From Oscillospiraceae bacterium (GTDB taxonomy: Bacteria; Bacillota; Clostridia; Oscillospirales; Ruminococcaceae): a DNA stretch of 60,118 bases. Made by a program: the position numbers and the translations under genes. Shown piece after piece: positions 1-8,426 of the stretch. The notes below the pieces were generated by a model, which worked only from the letters and a program-made list of their open reading frames with translations, did no database searches and was not told the origin of the DNA. Positions within the stretch are counted from its first letter, which is position 1. Each line of letters starts with the position of its first letter. The stretch is taken from positions 1 through 60,118 of the forward strand of contig JALEHK010000088.1 of NCBI GenBank assembly GCA_022770625.1. Reading direction: 5' to 3'.

Positions 1-948
1 TGCCGTGCTTCCAACTATATTCACCTGCTGCGCAAGGCGCTCATCAAGAGCGGATATGGTAAGATACCAGTCATTTCGCTTTCATTTACCGGGTTGGAGA
101 GCAACCCCGGATTTAAGGTTACGCTTCCGATGGGCATTCAGTTGGTCAACGCAGTCTTTCTGGGCGACCTTCTGACGGATCTTCAGAACCAGTGCCTGCC
201 GTATGAGATCGAACCGGGCGAGACATCGAAAAAGGTGCAGAAATGGGAAGACTATCTCTGTACTCAGCTTGGACGGAAAAAATATGTTTCCCGTTCTTTG
301 GTGCGCCGGTGGTATGACGAGATCATCCGTGATTTTGCCTCAATCCCGCGTAAAAAAGAGAAAAAGGTTCTGGTCGGCGTTGTCGGTGAGATCTATGTCA
401 AGTATTCTCCGCTTGGAAACAATAATCTCGAACGTTTTCTCCTTCAGGAAGGCGCAGAGGTTGTCGTGCCGGGACTGATGGGCTTCTGCCTCTACTGCGT
501 ATACAACACGCTTGAAGATCGAAAGCTCTACGGCGGCGGCGCTGTCAAGACGCAGGTCTTTAAGCTGGCGTATGATTACCTGACCGGACGGGAAAAAGAA
601 GTAATCGAAGCGGTTAAAAAAGAGGGTACCTTCCGCCCGTCCTCTTACTTCCCGGACGAGGTCAAGATGGCGGACGGTTATATCAACCGGGGCGTTAAAA
701 TGGGCGAGGGATGGCTTTTGACGGCCGAGATCGTATCGCTGATCCATGAAGGCATCGCCAATATCGTCTGCACCCAGCCGTTTGGCTGCCTTCCCAACCA
801 TATCGTTGGAAAAGGAATGATCCGCACCATCAAGGAGCAGAATCCCGAGGCCAATATTGTTGCGGTTGACTATGACCCCGGTGCAAGCGCCGTCAATCAG
901 CAGAATCGAATCAAGCTGATGCTGGCTAACGCCGCTGAGCGCCGCTGA
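1..948 (+). CDS. 2-hydroxyacyl-CoA dehydratase activator-like protein, C-terminal part (5' end outside window)
   Basis: The reading frame is open from base 1, so this is the last 315 residues of a longer protein. The visible part starts with CRASNYIHLLRKAL and has GFCLYC near residue 163 and CTQPFGCLPNHIVGKGM near residue 257. These are typical of the C-terminal DUF2229-like half of large (about 1400 aa) proteins that fuse a BadF/BcrA-type ATPase activator to 2-hydroxyacyl-CoA dehydratase-like domains. Family knowledge: the ATPase part binds a [4Fe-4S] cluster and drives ATP-dependent electron transfer; the role of the giant fused forms is not settled. The conserved cysteines probably bind an iron-sulfur cluster (inference). 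The next gene starts 20 bases downstream on the same strand, so the two may be co-transcribed. The family call is firm, the substrate unknown. Confidence 0.8.
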   Translation, partial: CRASNYIHLLRKALIKSGYGKIPVISLSFTGLESNPGFKVTLPMGIQLVNAVFLGDLLTDLQNQCLPYEIEPGETSKKVQKWEDYLCTQLGRKKYVSRSLVRRWYDEIIRDFASIPRKKEKKVLVGVVGEIYVKYSPLGNNNLERFLLQEGAEVVVPGLMGFCLYCVYNTLEDRKLYGGGAVKTQVFKLAYDYLTGREKEVIEAVKKEGTFRPSSYFPDEVKMADGYINRGVKMGEGWLLTAEIVSLIHEGIANIVCTQPFGCLPNHIVGKGMIRTIKEQNPEANIVAVDYDPGASAVNQQNRIKLMLANAAERR

Positions 949-968
949 AAGGGCAGGGGGAGAAACTG

Positions 969-1907
969 ATGCCGTATATTGTGACGCTGTTTTTGTATTT
1001 TGTCGTGTACAGCTTTCTTGGATGGTGCTGCGAAACGGTTTACTGCTCGACCATCCAGAAACATTTTGTCAACCGCGGCTTTCTGTATGGGCCGCTCTGC
1101 CCGATTTATGGATGCGGTGCGCTTCTGGTGCTGTTTCTTTTACGGGATGTGAGCGATAGTCTGGTGCCGCTTTTTCTTTCCGGACTGGTGGTGACAACAG
1201 TCCTTGAGTACCTGACGAGCGTTTTGATGGAAAAACTGTTCCACATGAAATGGTGGGATTATTCTCATCTTCCTTTCAACATCAATGGGCGGGTCTGCCT
1301 GCTCAATTCCTGCGAGTTTGGAGCGCTTTCCGTATTTGTCGTCCGGGTACTTCATCCGGCGATTGTCGGACTGGTCGATCGGCTCAGCGTGATGGCAGCT
1401 TGGATCGTTGCGATTGTTTTGTTGGCTGTGATCCTGACGGATACCGTGATTACCGTCCGTGGACTGCTGATCCTCAAAGGAAAGCTGGACGACATTTACG
1501 ACCGGATCGAGGAAATCCGCCTCAAAACAGAGGAAGGAAGCGAAAAGCTCCGGTTGGCGCTTACCGAAAAGGGCGACGATGTCCGCAGATCGATCCGCGG
1601 TCGTACCGATGAGCTGAAGGAATCGCTTGCTGTTCGTGTGGAAATCCTGCAAGGCGATTACGAGCAGTATAAAGAACGAATGGCGCAGAGCGGGGAAGAA
1701 CTTCAGAAGAATGTCGAAGAGGGTCGAGAGGAAAGCCGCCGCAAGCTTGCCGCCCTCAAAGAACGGATTCAGTCGCTGGACACAAGCCGGATCGCTTACC
1801 GGCATATGTTCCGTGCATTCCCGAACCTCCGCATTTCTCAGAACGAACGCTTCAGCGCTCAGCTTAGAGATAAACTGGAATATTTCCACAAATCCAAAGA
1901 AAAATAA
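969..1907 (+). CDS. PF06541-type putative ABC transporter membrane protein with long coiled-coil tail
   Basis: A protein of 312 aa. The first 165 residues hold about five hydrophobic segments and the signature FLGWCCETVY followed by NRGFLYGPLCPIYGCG, typical of the PF06541 family (putative ABC-transporter type IV, CmpB-like). Residues about 170-275 are charged and heptad-like (repeated EEI, EKL, EEG, KERI patterns), predicting a cytoplasmic coiled coil. Despite the family name, no ABC ATPase lies nearby and transport has not been shown for most members. The gene starts 20 bases after the dehydratase activator-like gene and ends in a strong terminator. It could equally be a membrane-anchored scaffold. 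Confidence 0.7.
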   Translation: MPYIVTLFLYFVVYSFLGWCCETVYCSTIQKHFVNRGFLYGPLCPIYGCGALLVLFLLRDVSDSLVPLFLSGLVVTTVLEYLTSVLMEKLFHMKWWDYSHLPFNINGRVCLLNSCEFGALSVFVVRVLHPAIVGLVDRLSVMAAWIVAIVLLAVILTDTVITVRGLLILKGKLDDIYDRIEEIRLKTEEGSEKLRLALTEKGDDVRRSIRGRTDELKESLAVRVEILQGDYEQYKERMAQSGEELQKNVEEGREESRRKLAALKERIQSLDTSRIAYRHMFRAFPNLRISQNERFSAQLRDKLEYFHKSKEK

Positions 1908-1911
1908 AGTC

Positions 1912-1951
1912 AAGCCTTCCGCACCGGCGTTTATCTGCGGAAGGCTTTTTC
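1912..1951 (+). terminator. Rho-independent terminator
   Basis: A 12-bp perfect stem (AAGCCTTCCGCA with TGCGGAAGGCTT) around an 11-base loop, followed by a T run, directly after the stop codon at 1907. Confidence 0.9.
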
Positions 1952-2049
1952 TCTCTATACTTATAAGTATAGGACAAAAATCGGGAATTGTAAATACCTT
2001 TTCAGAAAAAATGTTCGTATTTTGAAAAATAAAAATAACGCCCCACTTA

Positions 2050-2078
2050 TTGACAAGAGTAGAGCGTTTTAGTAAAAT
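2050..2078 (+). promoter_or_regulatory. Sigma-A-type promoter for the LacI regulator
   Basis: TTGACA (2050-2055), a 17-bp spacer and TAAAAT (2073-2078). It lies about 50 bases upstream of the regulator start. Confidence 0.8.
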
Positions 2079-2126
2079 AGAGATAAATGATATTTCTGAA
2101 AAAGCTGCCCCAAGGAGGTTGATTTC

Positions 2127-3152
2127 ATGTCTACGATCCGCGAGGTCGCGGCGTGCGCCGGTGTTTCTTTGAGCACCGTTTCGATCGTCATCAACGGTCA
2201 GGCCGCCGTAAGAAAAATTACGCCGGAAACCTGCCAGAAGGTATGGGACGCGGTGCGTGAACTGGATTATAAGCCGAATATTGCCGCCCGAAAACTCCGC
2301 CACGCAGGCGCAAATGATGTCATTACGATCGCGCTTTTCTGGGCGAACGATTTTCGTACGACCATGCTCAGCCGCTTTTTGCAGGGAATGCAGCGTCAGC
2401 TTTCCGGAAACAGCGATGTTGAAATCAATGTTATGACCTATATTTCCGGTCAGCTTTCCCGTCAGCGTTCATTTATGGACGGACGCCGGTTTCATGCGGC
2501 CATTGTTGCAAACGCGTCAGAAGAGGATCTTGCGTTTCTTGAAGAAAACGAATTTCCTTTTCCGGTCATCCTCTATAATCGCGAAAGCGAGCGATATTCC
2601 TGTGTGACTGTCGATGAAGCGGAAATGGGTCAGAAAGCGGCCGCCGAGCTTCTTCTCCGCGGCCATCACAACATCTGTATTCTGACCTCTCCCGGCGGAT
2701 ATTCTTATATGCGTGAGCGTGATGAGGGGGTTCAGACGGCTTTTCAACAGGCGGGTTATCCCATTTATTCCGATCGGATTCTGCTGACCGAATCCTCTCT
2801 TGCGGGAGGCGCGGCGGCCTGTAGACGAGCGCTGGACGCGATGATCCCCTGTACAGCGTTTTATTGTGCTTCCGATGCGATTGCACTGGGGGCGCTCCGG
2901 GTGCTTCACGATCGGGGCATCCGTGTCCCTGAACAGATTTCTCTGATCAGCATCGGAAACGGTGAACCGGCGTTTGCCGCCTACTCGATCCCGGCACTGT
3001 CCAACATCTATCTTCCGATGGAGGAGATGGCAGAAAAATGTCTCGAACTGGCGCGCAAATCGGTCGGGACGCACGATCTTGCTCCGATGCATATCCGGCT
3101 CGAGACAAAGGTTTATCTTCGCGAAAGTCTTGGGGAAGCGCCCGTTCGCTGA
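2127..3152 (+). CDS. LacI/GalR-family transcriptional regulator
   Basis: A protein of 341 aa, normal for the family. Residues 1-50 form the DNA-binding helix-turn-helix and hinge: STIREVAACAGVSLSTVS, then YKPNIAARKLR. The remainder is a periplasmic-binding-protein-like sensor domain, including the typical phrases TAFYCASDAIALGALR and IRVPEQISLISIGN. The start codon follows AAGGAGG with good spacing. Family knowledge: such proteins repress sugar-use genes and are released by a sugar ligand. There is no sugar transporter or catabolic gene beside it, so the target and ligand cannot be named; it may act at a distance. It converges on the PAS-domain gene, with only 11 bases between the stops. Confidence 0.9.
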   Translation: MSTIREVAACAGVSLSTVSIVINGQAAVRKITPETCQKVWDAVRELDYKPNIAARKLRHAGANDVITIALFWANDFRTTMLSRFLQGMQRQLSGNSDVEINVMTYISGQLSRQRSFMDGRRFHAAIVANASEEDLAFLEENEFPFPVILYNRESERYSCVTVDEAEMGQKAAAELLLRGHHNICILTSPGGYSYMRERDEGVQTAFQQAGYPIYSDRILLTESSLAGGAAACRRALDAMIPCTAFYCASDAIALGALRVLHDRGIRVPEQISLISIGNGEPAFAAYSIPALSNIYLPMEEMAEKCLELARKSVGTHDLAPMHIRLETKVYLRESLGEAPVR

Positions 3153-3163
3153 AAGATAGGGGC

Positions 3164-4282
3164 TTATCGGATGAACGGCTCCAGATAAACCAGAATGTCA
3201 TCTTCTAAGAGATCGTCCGAAAATCGATAAGAAACCGGAGAACGCAGTTCCAGAGTGGACGGCGGATTTTCATCGGTTTCTTTGCTAAGCAGCGGGAAAC
3301 GGATTTCGGTCTGATAATCGCCGTAATCAAGCTGCTGAAAAGAAACCTCCGCATGAAAAGCAGCGGCAGCTTCCCGCATGACACGCAGAGCGATCTGGCG
3401 TTCCGGCTGGGGAGGAGGTTCCTTATCTCCGGCGAGCAGGAGACAGTTTTCCTGAATGCAAAGAACCGCTTTGTCCTCTGTGATCTGAAGCCCGATGTTG
3501 ATGAGCACCGTTGCGCCAAAGACATTCGAGGAAATCTCGGCACTTCGAATGGCTTCCAGAATCGTCCAGCTTAAAATCCGGCGGTTAAAAGCGATCTCAG
3601 CCTTTCCTTTTTCCGGAAGATTCCATGAGAGCGGAGCTTTAAGCGGCGGAAGGATCTCACTGATCTGCCGGCGGAGCGCCTGTACGGTTCGGAGAAGATC
3701 GATCCGCTGTGCGGGATAAAAACTGAAATCACCCATCGCAATTTCCAGGCGGTTGCAGCTAAGAAGCGTTTTCCGACCGCTTAAATTGCTCTGGTGCAGA
3801 AGGTCAAAAAAGGGTTGATAGGTTCCTGCCGTAAATGAAATCGCTTCTCCTTCCAGCCGTCGTTCGATCAGATCCATCAGGTCGTACATTTCGTTTTCTG
3901 TTTGTTCGTTTGCAGCAAAAAGCTGAGCGATTGATTCGCGTATCTTGAACAGCTGATCGCTTAACTGATCGGGAGAAAGGCTTTTTTCTTCCGGAAAAGG
4001 TATGATACGGCAAAAAAGGAAACCGCTCAGCGGAATAATCTCTAATAAAAGTTCCGGCTTTTCCCGGCTGAAAAAGGTTTTTGTTCGAGTCATGCTTTCA
4101 TAATCGATCAGCTTTTCTTCCGGTAAAAATTGTGGGAGACAGTCCCGAAGTGTTCTACCGCTCCATTTAGCTGGGGAAAAGGCTTCTCCGGCCGGATTGG
4201 TGTAGCAGACGTTTCCCGCAGAATCGGCACAGAAAACAGGATTTTTTTCCGCATCCGCGAGCTGCTTAATAAAATCGAACAT
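3164..4282 (-). CDS. PAS-domain protein with degenerate histidine-kinase-like ATPase region
   Basis: A protein of 372 aa. Residues about 10-100 read as a PAS sensor domain (NPVFCADSAGNVCYTNPAGEAF). Residues about 100-140 are helical and charged. Residues about 165-310 have the layout of a GHKL ATPase, with FNRRILSWTILEAIRSAE where the N-box would be, but the expected Asn and the glycine-rich G boxes are not seen and there is no phospho-acceptor His motif. It is therefore probably not an active kinase (inference). No response regulator lies beside it. A clear sigma-A promoter sits upstream, divergent from ung. It could be a pseudokinase-like sensor or a scaffold; no function is claimed. Confidence 0.6.
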   Translation of the reverse strand: MFDFIKQLADAEKNPVFCADSAGNVCYTNPAGEAFSPAKWSGRTLRDCLPQFLPEEKLIDYESMTRTKTFFSREKPELLLEIIPLSGFLFCRIIPFPEEKSLSPDQLSDQLFKIRESIAQLFAANEQTENEMYDLMDLIERRLEGEAISFTAGTYQPFFDLLHQSNLSGRKTLLSCNRLEIAMGDFSFYPAQRIDLLRTVQALRRQISEILPPLKAPLSWNLPEKGKAEIAFNRRILSWTILEAIRSAEISSNVFGATVLINIGLQITEDKAVLCIQENCLLLAGDKEPPPQPERQIALRVMREAAAAFHAEVSFQQLDYGDYQTEIRFPLLSKETDENPPSTLELRSPVSYRFSDDLLEDDILVYLEPFIR

Positions 4283-4362
4283 AACGATATGACCTCTTAG
4301 TTACGCGTTCTTTTGAAAATTGAAAATAAAGATACGGAAAAGTCCGAGTACTATATGTGTTC

Positions 4363-4391
4363 ATTATACTCTGAAATGAGCGATTTGTAAA
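4363..4391 (-). promoter_or_regulatory. Sigma-A-type promoter for the PAS-domain gene
   Basis: On the minus strand: TTTACA (4391-4386), 17-bp spacer, TATAAT (4368-4363), about 80 bases upstream of the start codon at 4282. Confidence 0.75.
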
Positions 4392-4462
4392 GAAAGAACA
4401 TGAGAAATCCTCCTTTCTTTATGAAATTCTATTGATACGTTTTCCCGAAAGAAGGTCTATTT

Positions 4463-5128
4463 ATGCTGATTGGAAATGATTGGGACAATGTCCTGAAAGA
4501 AGAATTTGAAAGCGAAGATTTTAAGCGCCTCCAACAGTTTCTGGCACGCGAATATGCGCAGTATACCGTTTATCCGTCGATGGTCAATATCTTTAACGCG
4601 CTGAAGCTGACGCCGTATCATTCGGTCAAAGCTGTGATTCTGGGGCAGGATCCATATCACGGTCCCGGGCAGGCGCATGGACTTTCCTTTTCGGTACAAA
4701 AGGGTGTGGATATTCCGCCGTCACTGCGCAATATCTATAAAGAAATGCACGATGATATCGGTTTTGTCATTCCGTCTCACGGCTGTCTGACTGAGTGGGC
4801 GCAGCAGGGAGTTCTGCTTTTGAACACCGTTTTGACTGTACGGGCGGGACAGGCCAACTCCCATAAGGGGATGGGTTGGGAGCAGTTTACCGATACGGTA
4901 ATCGAAAAGCTCAACCAACGCTCATCACCGATGGTGTTTATGCTTTGGGGAGCCAATGCACGCGCCAAAAAGCCGTTGATCACCAATCCGGCGCATCTGG
5001 TCCTGACCGCCGCCCATCCAAGCCCACTTTCCGCTTACAACGGCTTTTTTGGATGCCGGCACTTTTCACAGGCCACTCATTTCCTGAATCAGCAGGGGAT
5101 GAATATCGACTGGCAGATCACCGAATAA
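4463..5128 (+). CDS. ung: Uracil-DNA glycosylase (family 1)
   Basis: Removes uracil from DNA at the start of base excision repair. It is 221 aa, the usual length. The water-activating motif GQDPYHGPGQAHGLSFSV sits near residues 61-78, with the catalytic Asp in it. The DNA-intercalation loop HPSPLS is near residue 185, and LLLNTVLTVRAG is also diagnostic. The start codon follows GAAGG, 8-9 bases upstream. It appears monocistronic: the pyrK promoter begins about 30 bases after its stop. Confidence 0.97.
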   Translation: MLIGNDWDNVLKEEFESEDFKRLQQFLAREYAQYTVYPSMVNIFNALKLTPYHSVKAVILGQDPYHGPGQAHGLSFSVQKGVDIPPSLRNIYKEMHDDIGFVIPSHGCLTEWAQQGVLLLNTVLTVRAGQANSHKGMGWEQFTDTVIEKLNQRSSPMVFMLWGANARAKKPLITNPAHLVLTAAHPSPLSAYNGFFGCRHFSQATHFLNQQGMNIDWQITE

Positions 5129-5159
5129 GGCTGCTTTTTTCAAAAAGAAGTGGGTATGG

Positions 5160-5188
5160 TTGCTTTTTTGTCGGAAATATGATAAACT
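5160..5188 (+). promoter_or_regulatory. Sigma-A-type promoter for pyrK-pyrD-ruvX
   Basis: TTGCTT (5160-5165), 17-bp spacer, TAAACT (5183-5188). The leader is only about 30 bases, so there is no room for a PyrR-type attenuator. Confidence 0.65.
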
Positions 5189-5222
5189 TACATAGATAAA
5201 AATATGCAGGGAGGACTTTGGC

Positions 5223-5996
5223 ATGGCCTATATTCAGAGCGTCTATCCGATCGTTCGGAAGAAAAATCTCGCCAAAAACGTATACGATTTTACGATTTCC
5301 TGTCCGCCGATCGCCGCAGAAGCGGTTCCGGGACAGTTTGTTCATGTGAAAGTAGCAGGCTTTCAGCTTCGCCGTCCGATCTCGATCTGTGGGATCGATA
5401 AGGAAAAAGGCACAATCCGCATCGTCTTTGAGATTCGCGGAGAAGGCACCGAAAAGATTGCTAAGCTGAACGAAGGGGAACTGATCGATATTTTAGGGCC
5501 GCTCGGACACGGCTACACCGTTCTTCCGGAAGGGAAAAAGGTGGTCGTGATCGGCGGCGGAATCGGCGTTCCTCCGCTTCTTCAGACCGCTGCTCAGTAC
5601 GGTGAAAACGCGACGGCAATCATCGGCTTCAGAAATGCTGCAGCCGTTATCCTGAAAGAGGATTTTGAGAAAAACGGAAACCACGTGATCCTCTGTACCG
5701 ATGACGGTACGGCCGGCCGACATGGCTTTGTTACAGCTGCGCTTGAAGAACTGCTTGAGAAAGAGACGCCCGATCTGATCTGTGCCTGCGGGCCGATGCC
5801 GATGCTCCGGATTGTTGCCGGAATTGCGGAAAAGAAAGGAATTGAGTGCGAAATTTCGCTTGAAGAACGGATGGCCTGCGGCGTCGGAGCCTGTCTTGGA
5901 TGCGCTTGTAAGACCCGCAAGTCCGACGGAACCGAAGGCTATTCCCATGTCTGCAAAAACGGTCCCGTATTCAACAGTAAGGAGGTAGTATTCTGA
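5223..5996 (+). CDS. pyrK: Dihydroorotate dehydrogenase B, electron transfer subunit
   Basis: Passes electrons from the catalytic PyrD subunit to NAD+ through FAD and a [2Fe-2S] cluster in pyrimidine synthesis. It is 257 aa. The FAD-binding RPISICGID is near residue 57, the NAD-binding GGGIGVPPLL near residue 113, and the [2Fe-2S] ligands are Cys219, Cys224, Cys227 and Cys244 in the C-terminal loop. It starts after AGGGAGG and overlaps the start of pyrD by one base (TGATG), a sign of translational coupling between the two subunits. Confidence 0.96.
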   Translation: MAYIQSVYPIVRKKNLAKNVYDFTISCPPIAAEAVPGQFVHVKVAGFQLRRPISICGIDKEKGTIRIVFEIRGEGTEKIAKLNEGELIDILGPLGHGYTVLPEGKKVVVIGGGIGVPPLLQTAAQYGENATAIIGFRNAAAVILKEDFEKNGNHVILCTDDGTAGRHGFVTAALEELLEKETPDLICACGPMPMLRIVAGIAEKKGIECEISLEERMACGVGACLGCACKTRKSDGTEGYSHVCKNGPVFNSKEVVF

Positions 5997-6907
5997 TGGC
6001 AGATCTGCGTGTAAAGGTTGCCGGTGTATCCTTCAAAAACCCGGTCATTCCCGCTTCCGGCGCATTCGGATTTGGACGGGAATACGAAAAGCTTTATCCG
6101 CTGTCGATGCTGGGCGGTATTTCCTGCAAAGGCACGACCTTAAATCTCAAGGATGGAAATCCGCCGCCTCGAATTGCTGAAACTCCCTCCGGTATGCTCA
6201 ACTCGGTCGGCCTCCAGAATCCCGGTATCGATCACTTTATCAATGAAGAGCTTCCGTATCTGGCGGATAAAAATGTAACCATTATCGCTAATGTCGCCGG
6301 TTCGACGGTCGAGGACTGTATCGAGATTGCACATAAACTCGAAGGAACGAACGTCGATATGATCGAACTGAACATTTCCTGTCCCAATGTTAAACAGGGC
6401 GGTGCGGCTTTCGGAACCAGTCCTGAAATGGCGGCTTCGGTTACCCGCGCAGTCAGAGATGCGACCACCAAACCACTGATGGTTAAGCTCAGCCCGAATG
6501 TTACCAGCATCGTCGACATTGCCAAAGCGGTTGAAGCAGAGGGTGCGGATGCTGTTTCACTGATCAATACGCTTCTCGGAATGCGGATCGACATCAATAC
6601 CCGCCGTCCGATCCTGCGCAATAATGTCGGCGGTCTTTCCGGACCGGCCGTTTTCCCGGTTGCTGTCCGAATGGTCTGGCAGGTCGCGAACGCTGTAAAG
6701 ATTCCTGTGGTCGGAATGGGCGGAATTGCGTCCGGAAAAGACGCGATCGAAATGATGATGGCGGGTGCTTCGGCCGTTCAGGTCGGCGCGGCGATTTTTG
6801 TCGATCCGTATGCGCCGGTTCATATCATCGAGGAAATGAATCAGTGGCTGGATGAGCATGGAATCGCCAGCGTAAATGAGATCGTCGGCACGGTTCGCCC
6901 CTGGTAA
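5996..6907 (+). CDS. pyrD: Dihydroorotate dehydrogenase (class 1B), catalytic subunit
   Basis: Oxidises dihydroorotate to orotate with FMN in the cytosol. It is 303 aa, standard for class 1B. Seen: FKNPVIPASGAFGFG at the N-terminus, ELNISCPNVKQGG with the catalytic Cys at about residue 129, MVKLSPNVTSI, and the FMN-phosphate loop GMGGIASGKDAIEMMMAGA. The Cys in place of the class 2 Ser, together with the adjoining pyrK, supports the NAD-linked 1B type. No other pyrimidine genes follow; ruvX does. Confidence 0.97.
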   Translation: MADLRVKVAGVSFKNPVIPASGAFGFGREYEKLYPLSMLGGISCKGTTLNLKDGNPPPRIAETPSGMLNSVGLQNPGIDHFINEELPYLADKNVTIIANVAGSTVEDCIEIAHKLEGTNVDMIELNISCPNVKQGGAAFGTSPEMAASVTRAVRDATTKPLMVKLSPNVTSIVDIAKAVEAEGADAVSLINTLLGMRIDINTRRPILRNNVGGLSGPAVFPVAVRMVWQVANAVKIPVVGMGGIASGKDAIEMMMAGASAVQVGAAIFVDPYAPVHIIEEMNQWLDEHGIASVNEIVGTVRPW

Positions 6908-6935
6908 GCGCAGACAAAGAAAGGAACCAGTAAGA

Positions 6936-7388
6936 ATGAAAATTATGGCAGTTGATTACGGAGATGCACGGACAGGTCTCGCTGTCTGCGACCGTACAGA
7001 GTTTTTGGCGTCACCGGTCGGAGTGATTGAGGAACGCAACTTTTATTTTGCGATTCAGAAAGTCGCTCATGCGGTTCAGGAGTACGACGTGCAGATGGTC
7101 ATTGTCGGTTATCCGGTCAATATGAACGGTACGATCGGCCCCAGAGCGGAAAAATGCGCACAGTTCGCGGAACTTTTGAAAACGAAGGTCAATGTTCCGG
7201 TCGAACTGTGGGACGAGCGTTCGACAACGGTCGAAGCGCATAACTATCTCAATGAAACCAATACCCGTGGGAAAAAGCGGAAGGAAGTCATTGATGAGGT
7301 AGCCGCTACGATCATTCTTGAAAGCTATCTGACCTATCGCCGCAATATGGAAGCGCGTGCAAAAGCAGAAACTGAAAAATCTGAATAA
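6936..7388 (+). CDS. ruvX: YqgF/RuvX family RNase H-like nuclease (putative Holliday junction resolvase)
   Basis: A protein of 150 aa with the RNase H-like motif MKIMAVDYGDARTGLAV (first acidic residue Asp7), ELWDERSTTVEA near residue 91, and IDEVAATIILESYL near the C-terminus. Family members act in 16S rRNA 5'-end processing and possibly Holliday junction cleavage. The frame is open further upstream, into pyrD, but the ATG at 6936 fits the conserved N-terminus and has AAAGGA at suitable spacing. It is the last gene of the pyrK-pyrD operon and is closed by a strong terminator. Confidence 0.92.
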   Translation: MKIMAVDYGDARTGLAVCDRTEFLASPVGVIEERNFYFAIQKVAHAVQEYDVQMVIVGYPVNMNGTIGPRAEKCAQFAELLKTKVNVPVELWDERSTTVEAHNYLNETNTRGKKRKEVIDEVAATIILESYLTYRRNMEARAKAETEKSE

Positions 7389-7392
7389 AATC

Positions 7393-7432
7393 GAAACCAC
7401 CGAAAGAAATAACTCTTTCGGTGGTTTTTCTT
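7393..7432. terminator. Bidirectional terminator between ruvX and xer
   Basis: A 14-bp stem (7393-7406 with 7414-7427; GAAACCACCGAAAG and its near-complement), a 7-base loop and a T run on the plus strand. On the minus strand it overlaps the tail of the recombinase gene. Confidence 0.9.
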
Positions 7433-8426
7433 ATCCTTTTTTCTTCCGCTTTCCATAGGCGGCGATCGGGTTGCTGTTCATCGCCGATTCCTTCTGGCGA
7501 TCGGAAACATGGGTGTAGATCTGGGTGGTGTTGAGGTTGGCGTGGCCAAGAATCTCCTGCAAAACCCGCAGATCGACCTCTCCATACTGGTACATCATCG
7601 TCGCGGCGGTGTGGCGGAGCTTATGGGTAGAAAGTCCCTGACCGGAAAGCCCGGCGCGTGCCAGCGCATCGGTGACGATTTTTTGTACCGAGCGTTGACC
7701 AAGGCGCTTGCCCTGCGGATTTAGAAAAAGCGCTTCCTTATCCAGCACTTTTTTAACCTCCTGACGGTGGGGCAGGTAGGCGGAAATTGCGTCAAGGCAG
7801 GTGGGATTTAAGTAGATCATCCGTTCTTTGTTTCCTTTTCCAAGGACGGTCAACGTATTTTCGCGGATGCTGCTCAGGTTCAGACCAACCAGTTCACTCA
7901 AACGCATTCCGCAGTTCAAAAACAACGTCAGAATGCAAAAATCGCGCGCATAATGCTTGGATTCAGGATCAAGGCTACTCAATAAATCGAACGATTGTTC
8001 GAGCGTGAGAAAATGGGGAAGTGTGTTACGATCGTTCGGCAGTTCGAGGTTTTCAGCAGGATTGCTGTCCAGTTTTTGAGTGATATTATAGTAGTATCGG
8101 AAAAATCCGCGAATGGCCGAGGCTTTGCGGGAACGGGTTTTGATTCCGTCGCCATCGGTGGCAAGTGCGTTGAAATAGGCGTAAATATCGGTCAGCGTGA
8201 TCGATTGGACAATCGAAAAGTCAAGTGTCGAAATATCGATCTGTTCCGGCGGTGTATCCGATGGAACCATTTTTCGGCGAACCATCATAAACCGAAAAAA
8301 GCTGCGAAGATCCAAATAATAATTTTCGACGGTTAATTTGGATCGACCCTTGATCGTCAGCAGATAGAAAACAAAGTCCTGAATAAACTGTGGGGCCTTG
8401 GAGTAATCGCTTGGTGTATAGGACAT
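7431..8426 (-). CDS. Tyrosine recombinase of the XerC/XerD type
   Basis: A protein of 331 aa: an N-terminal SAM-like core-binding domain (about residues 10-115) and a C-terminal catalytic domain. The catalytic residues are all visible: Arg in NCGMRLSELVGLN (about 174), Lys in GKGNKERMIYL, HKLRHTAATM (His-x2-Arg, about 269), LGHANLNTTQIYTHV with the second His and the nucleophile Tyr (about 303). Xer proteins resolve chromosome dimers at dif. It is slightly longer than typical XerC/D (about 300 aa). No phage or transposon genes adjoin it, which favours a housekeeping Xer. A 28-bp dif-like palindrome lies about 125 bases upstream. The start follows AAGGAGG. Confidence 0.88.
   Translation of the reverse strand: MSYTPSDYSKAPQFIQDFVFYLLTIKGRSKLTVENYYLDLRSFFRFMMVRRKMVPSDTPPEQIDISTLDFSIVQSITLTDIYAYFNALATDGDGIKTRSRKASAIRGFFRYYYNITQKLDSNPAENLELPNDRNTLPHFLTLEQSFDLLSSLDPESKHYARDFCILTLFLNCGMRLSELVGLNLSSIRENTLTVLGKGNKERMIYLNPTCLDAISAYLPHRQEVKKVLDKEALFLNPQGKRLGQRSVQKIVTDALARAGLSGQGLSTHKLRHTAATMMYQYGEVDLRVLQEILGHANLNTTQIYTHVSDRQKESAMNSNPIAAYGKRKKKG

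Noticed and set aside
1140-2303. A 387-codon open frame on the minus strand
   Set aside because: It runs antisense through a membrane-protein gene, a terminator, a promoter and the start of the LacI gene. No family resemblance.
7988-8001. CGAAC-GATT-GTTCG, a near-match to the Bacillus-type LexA box
   Set aside because: It lies deep inside the xer coding sequence rather than at a promoter, so it is probably a chance palindrome. A LexA footprint would be needed to revive it.
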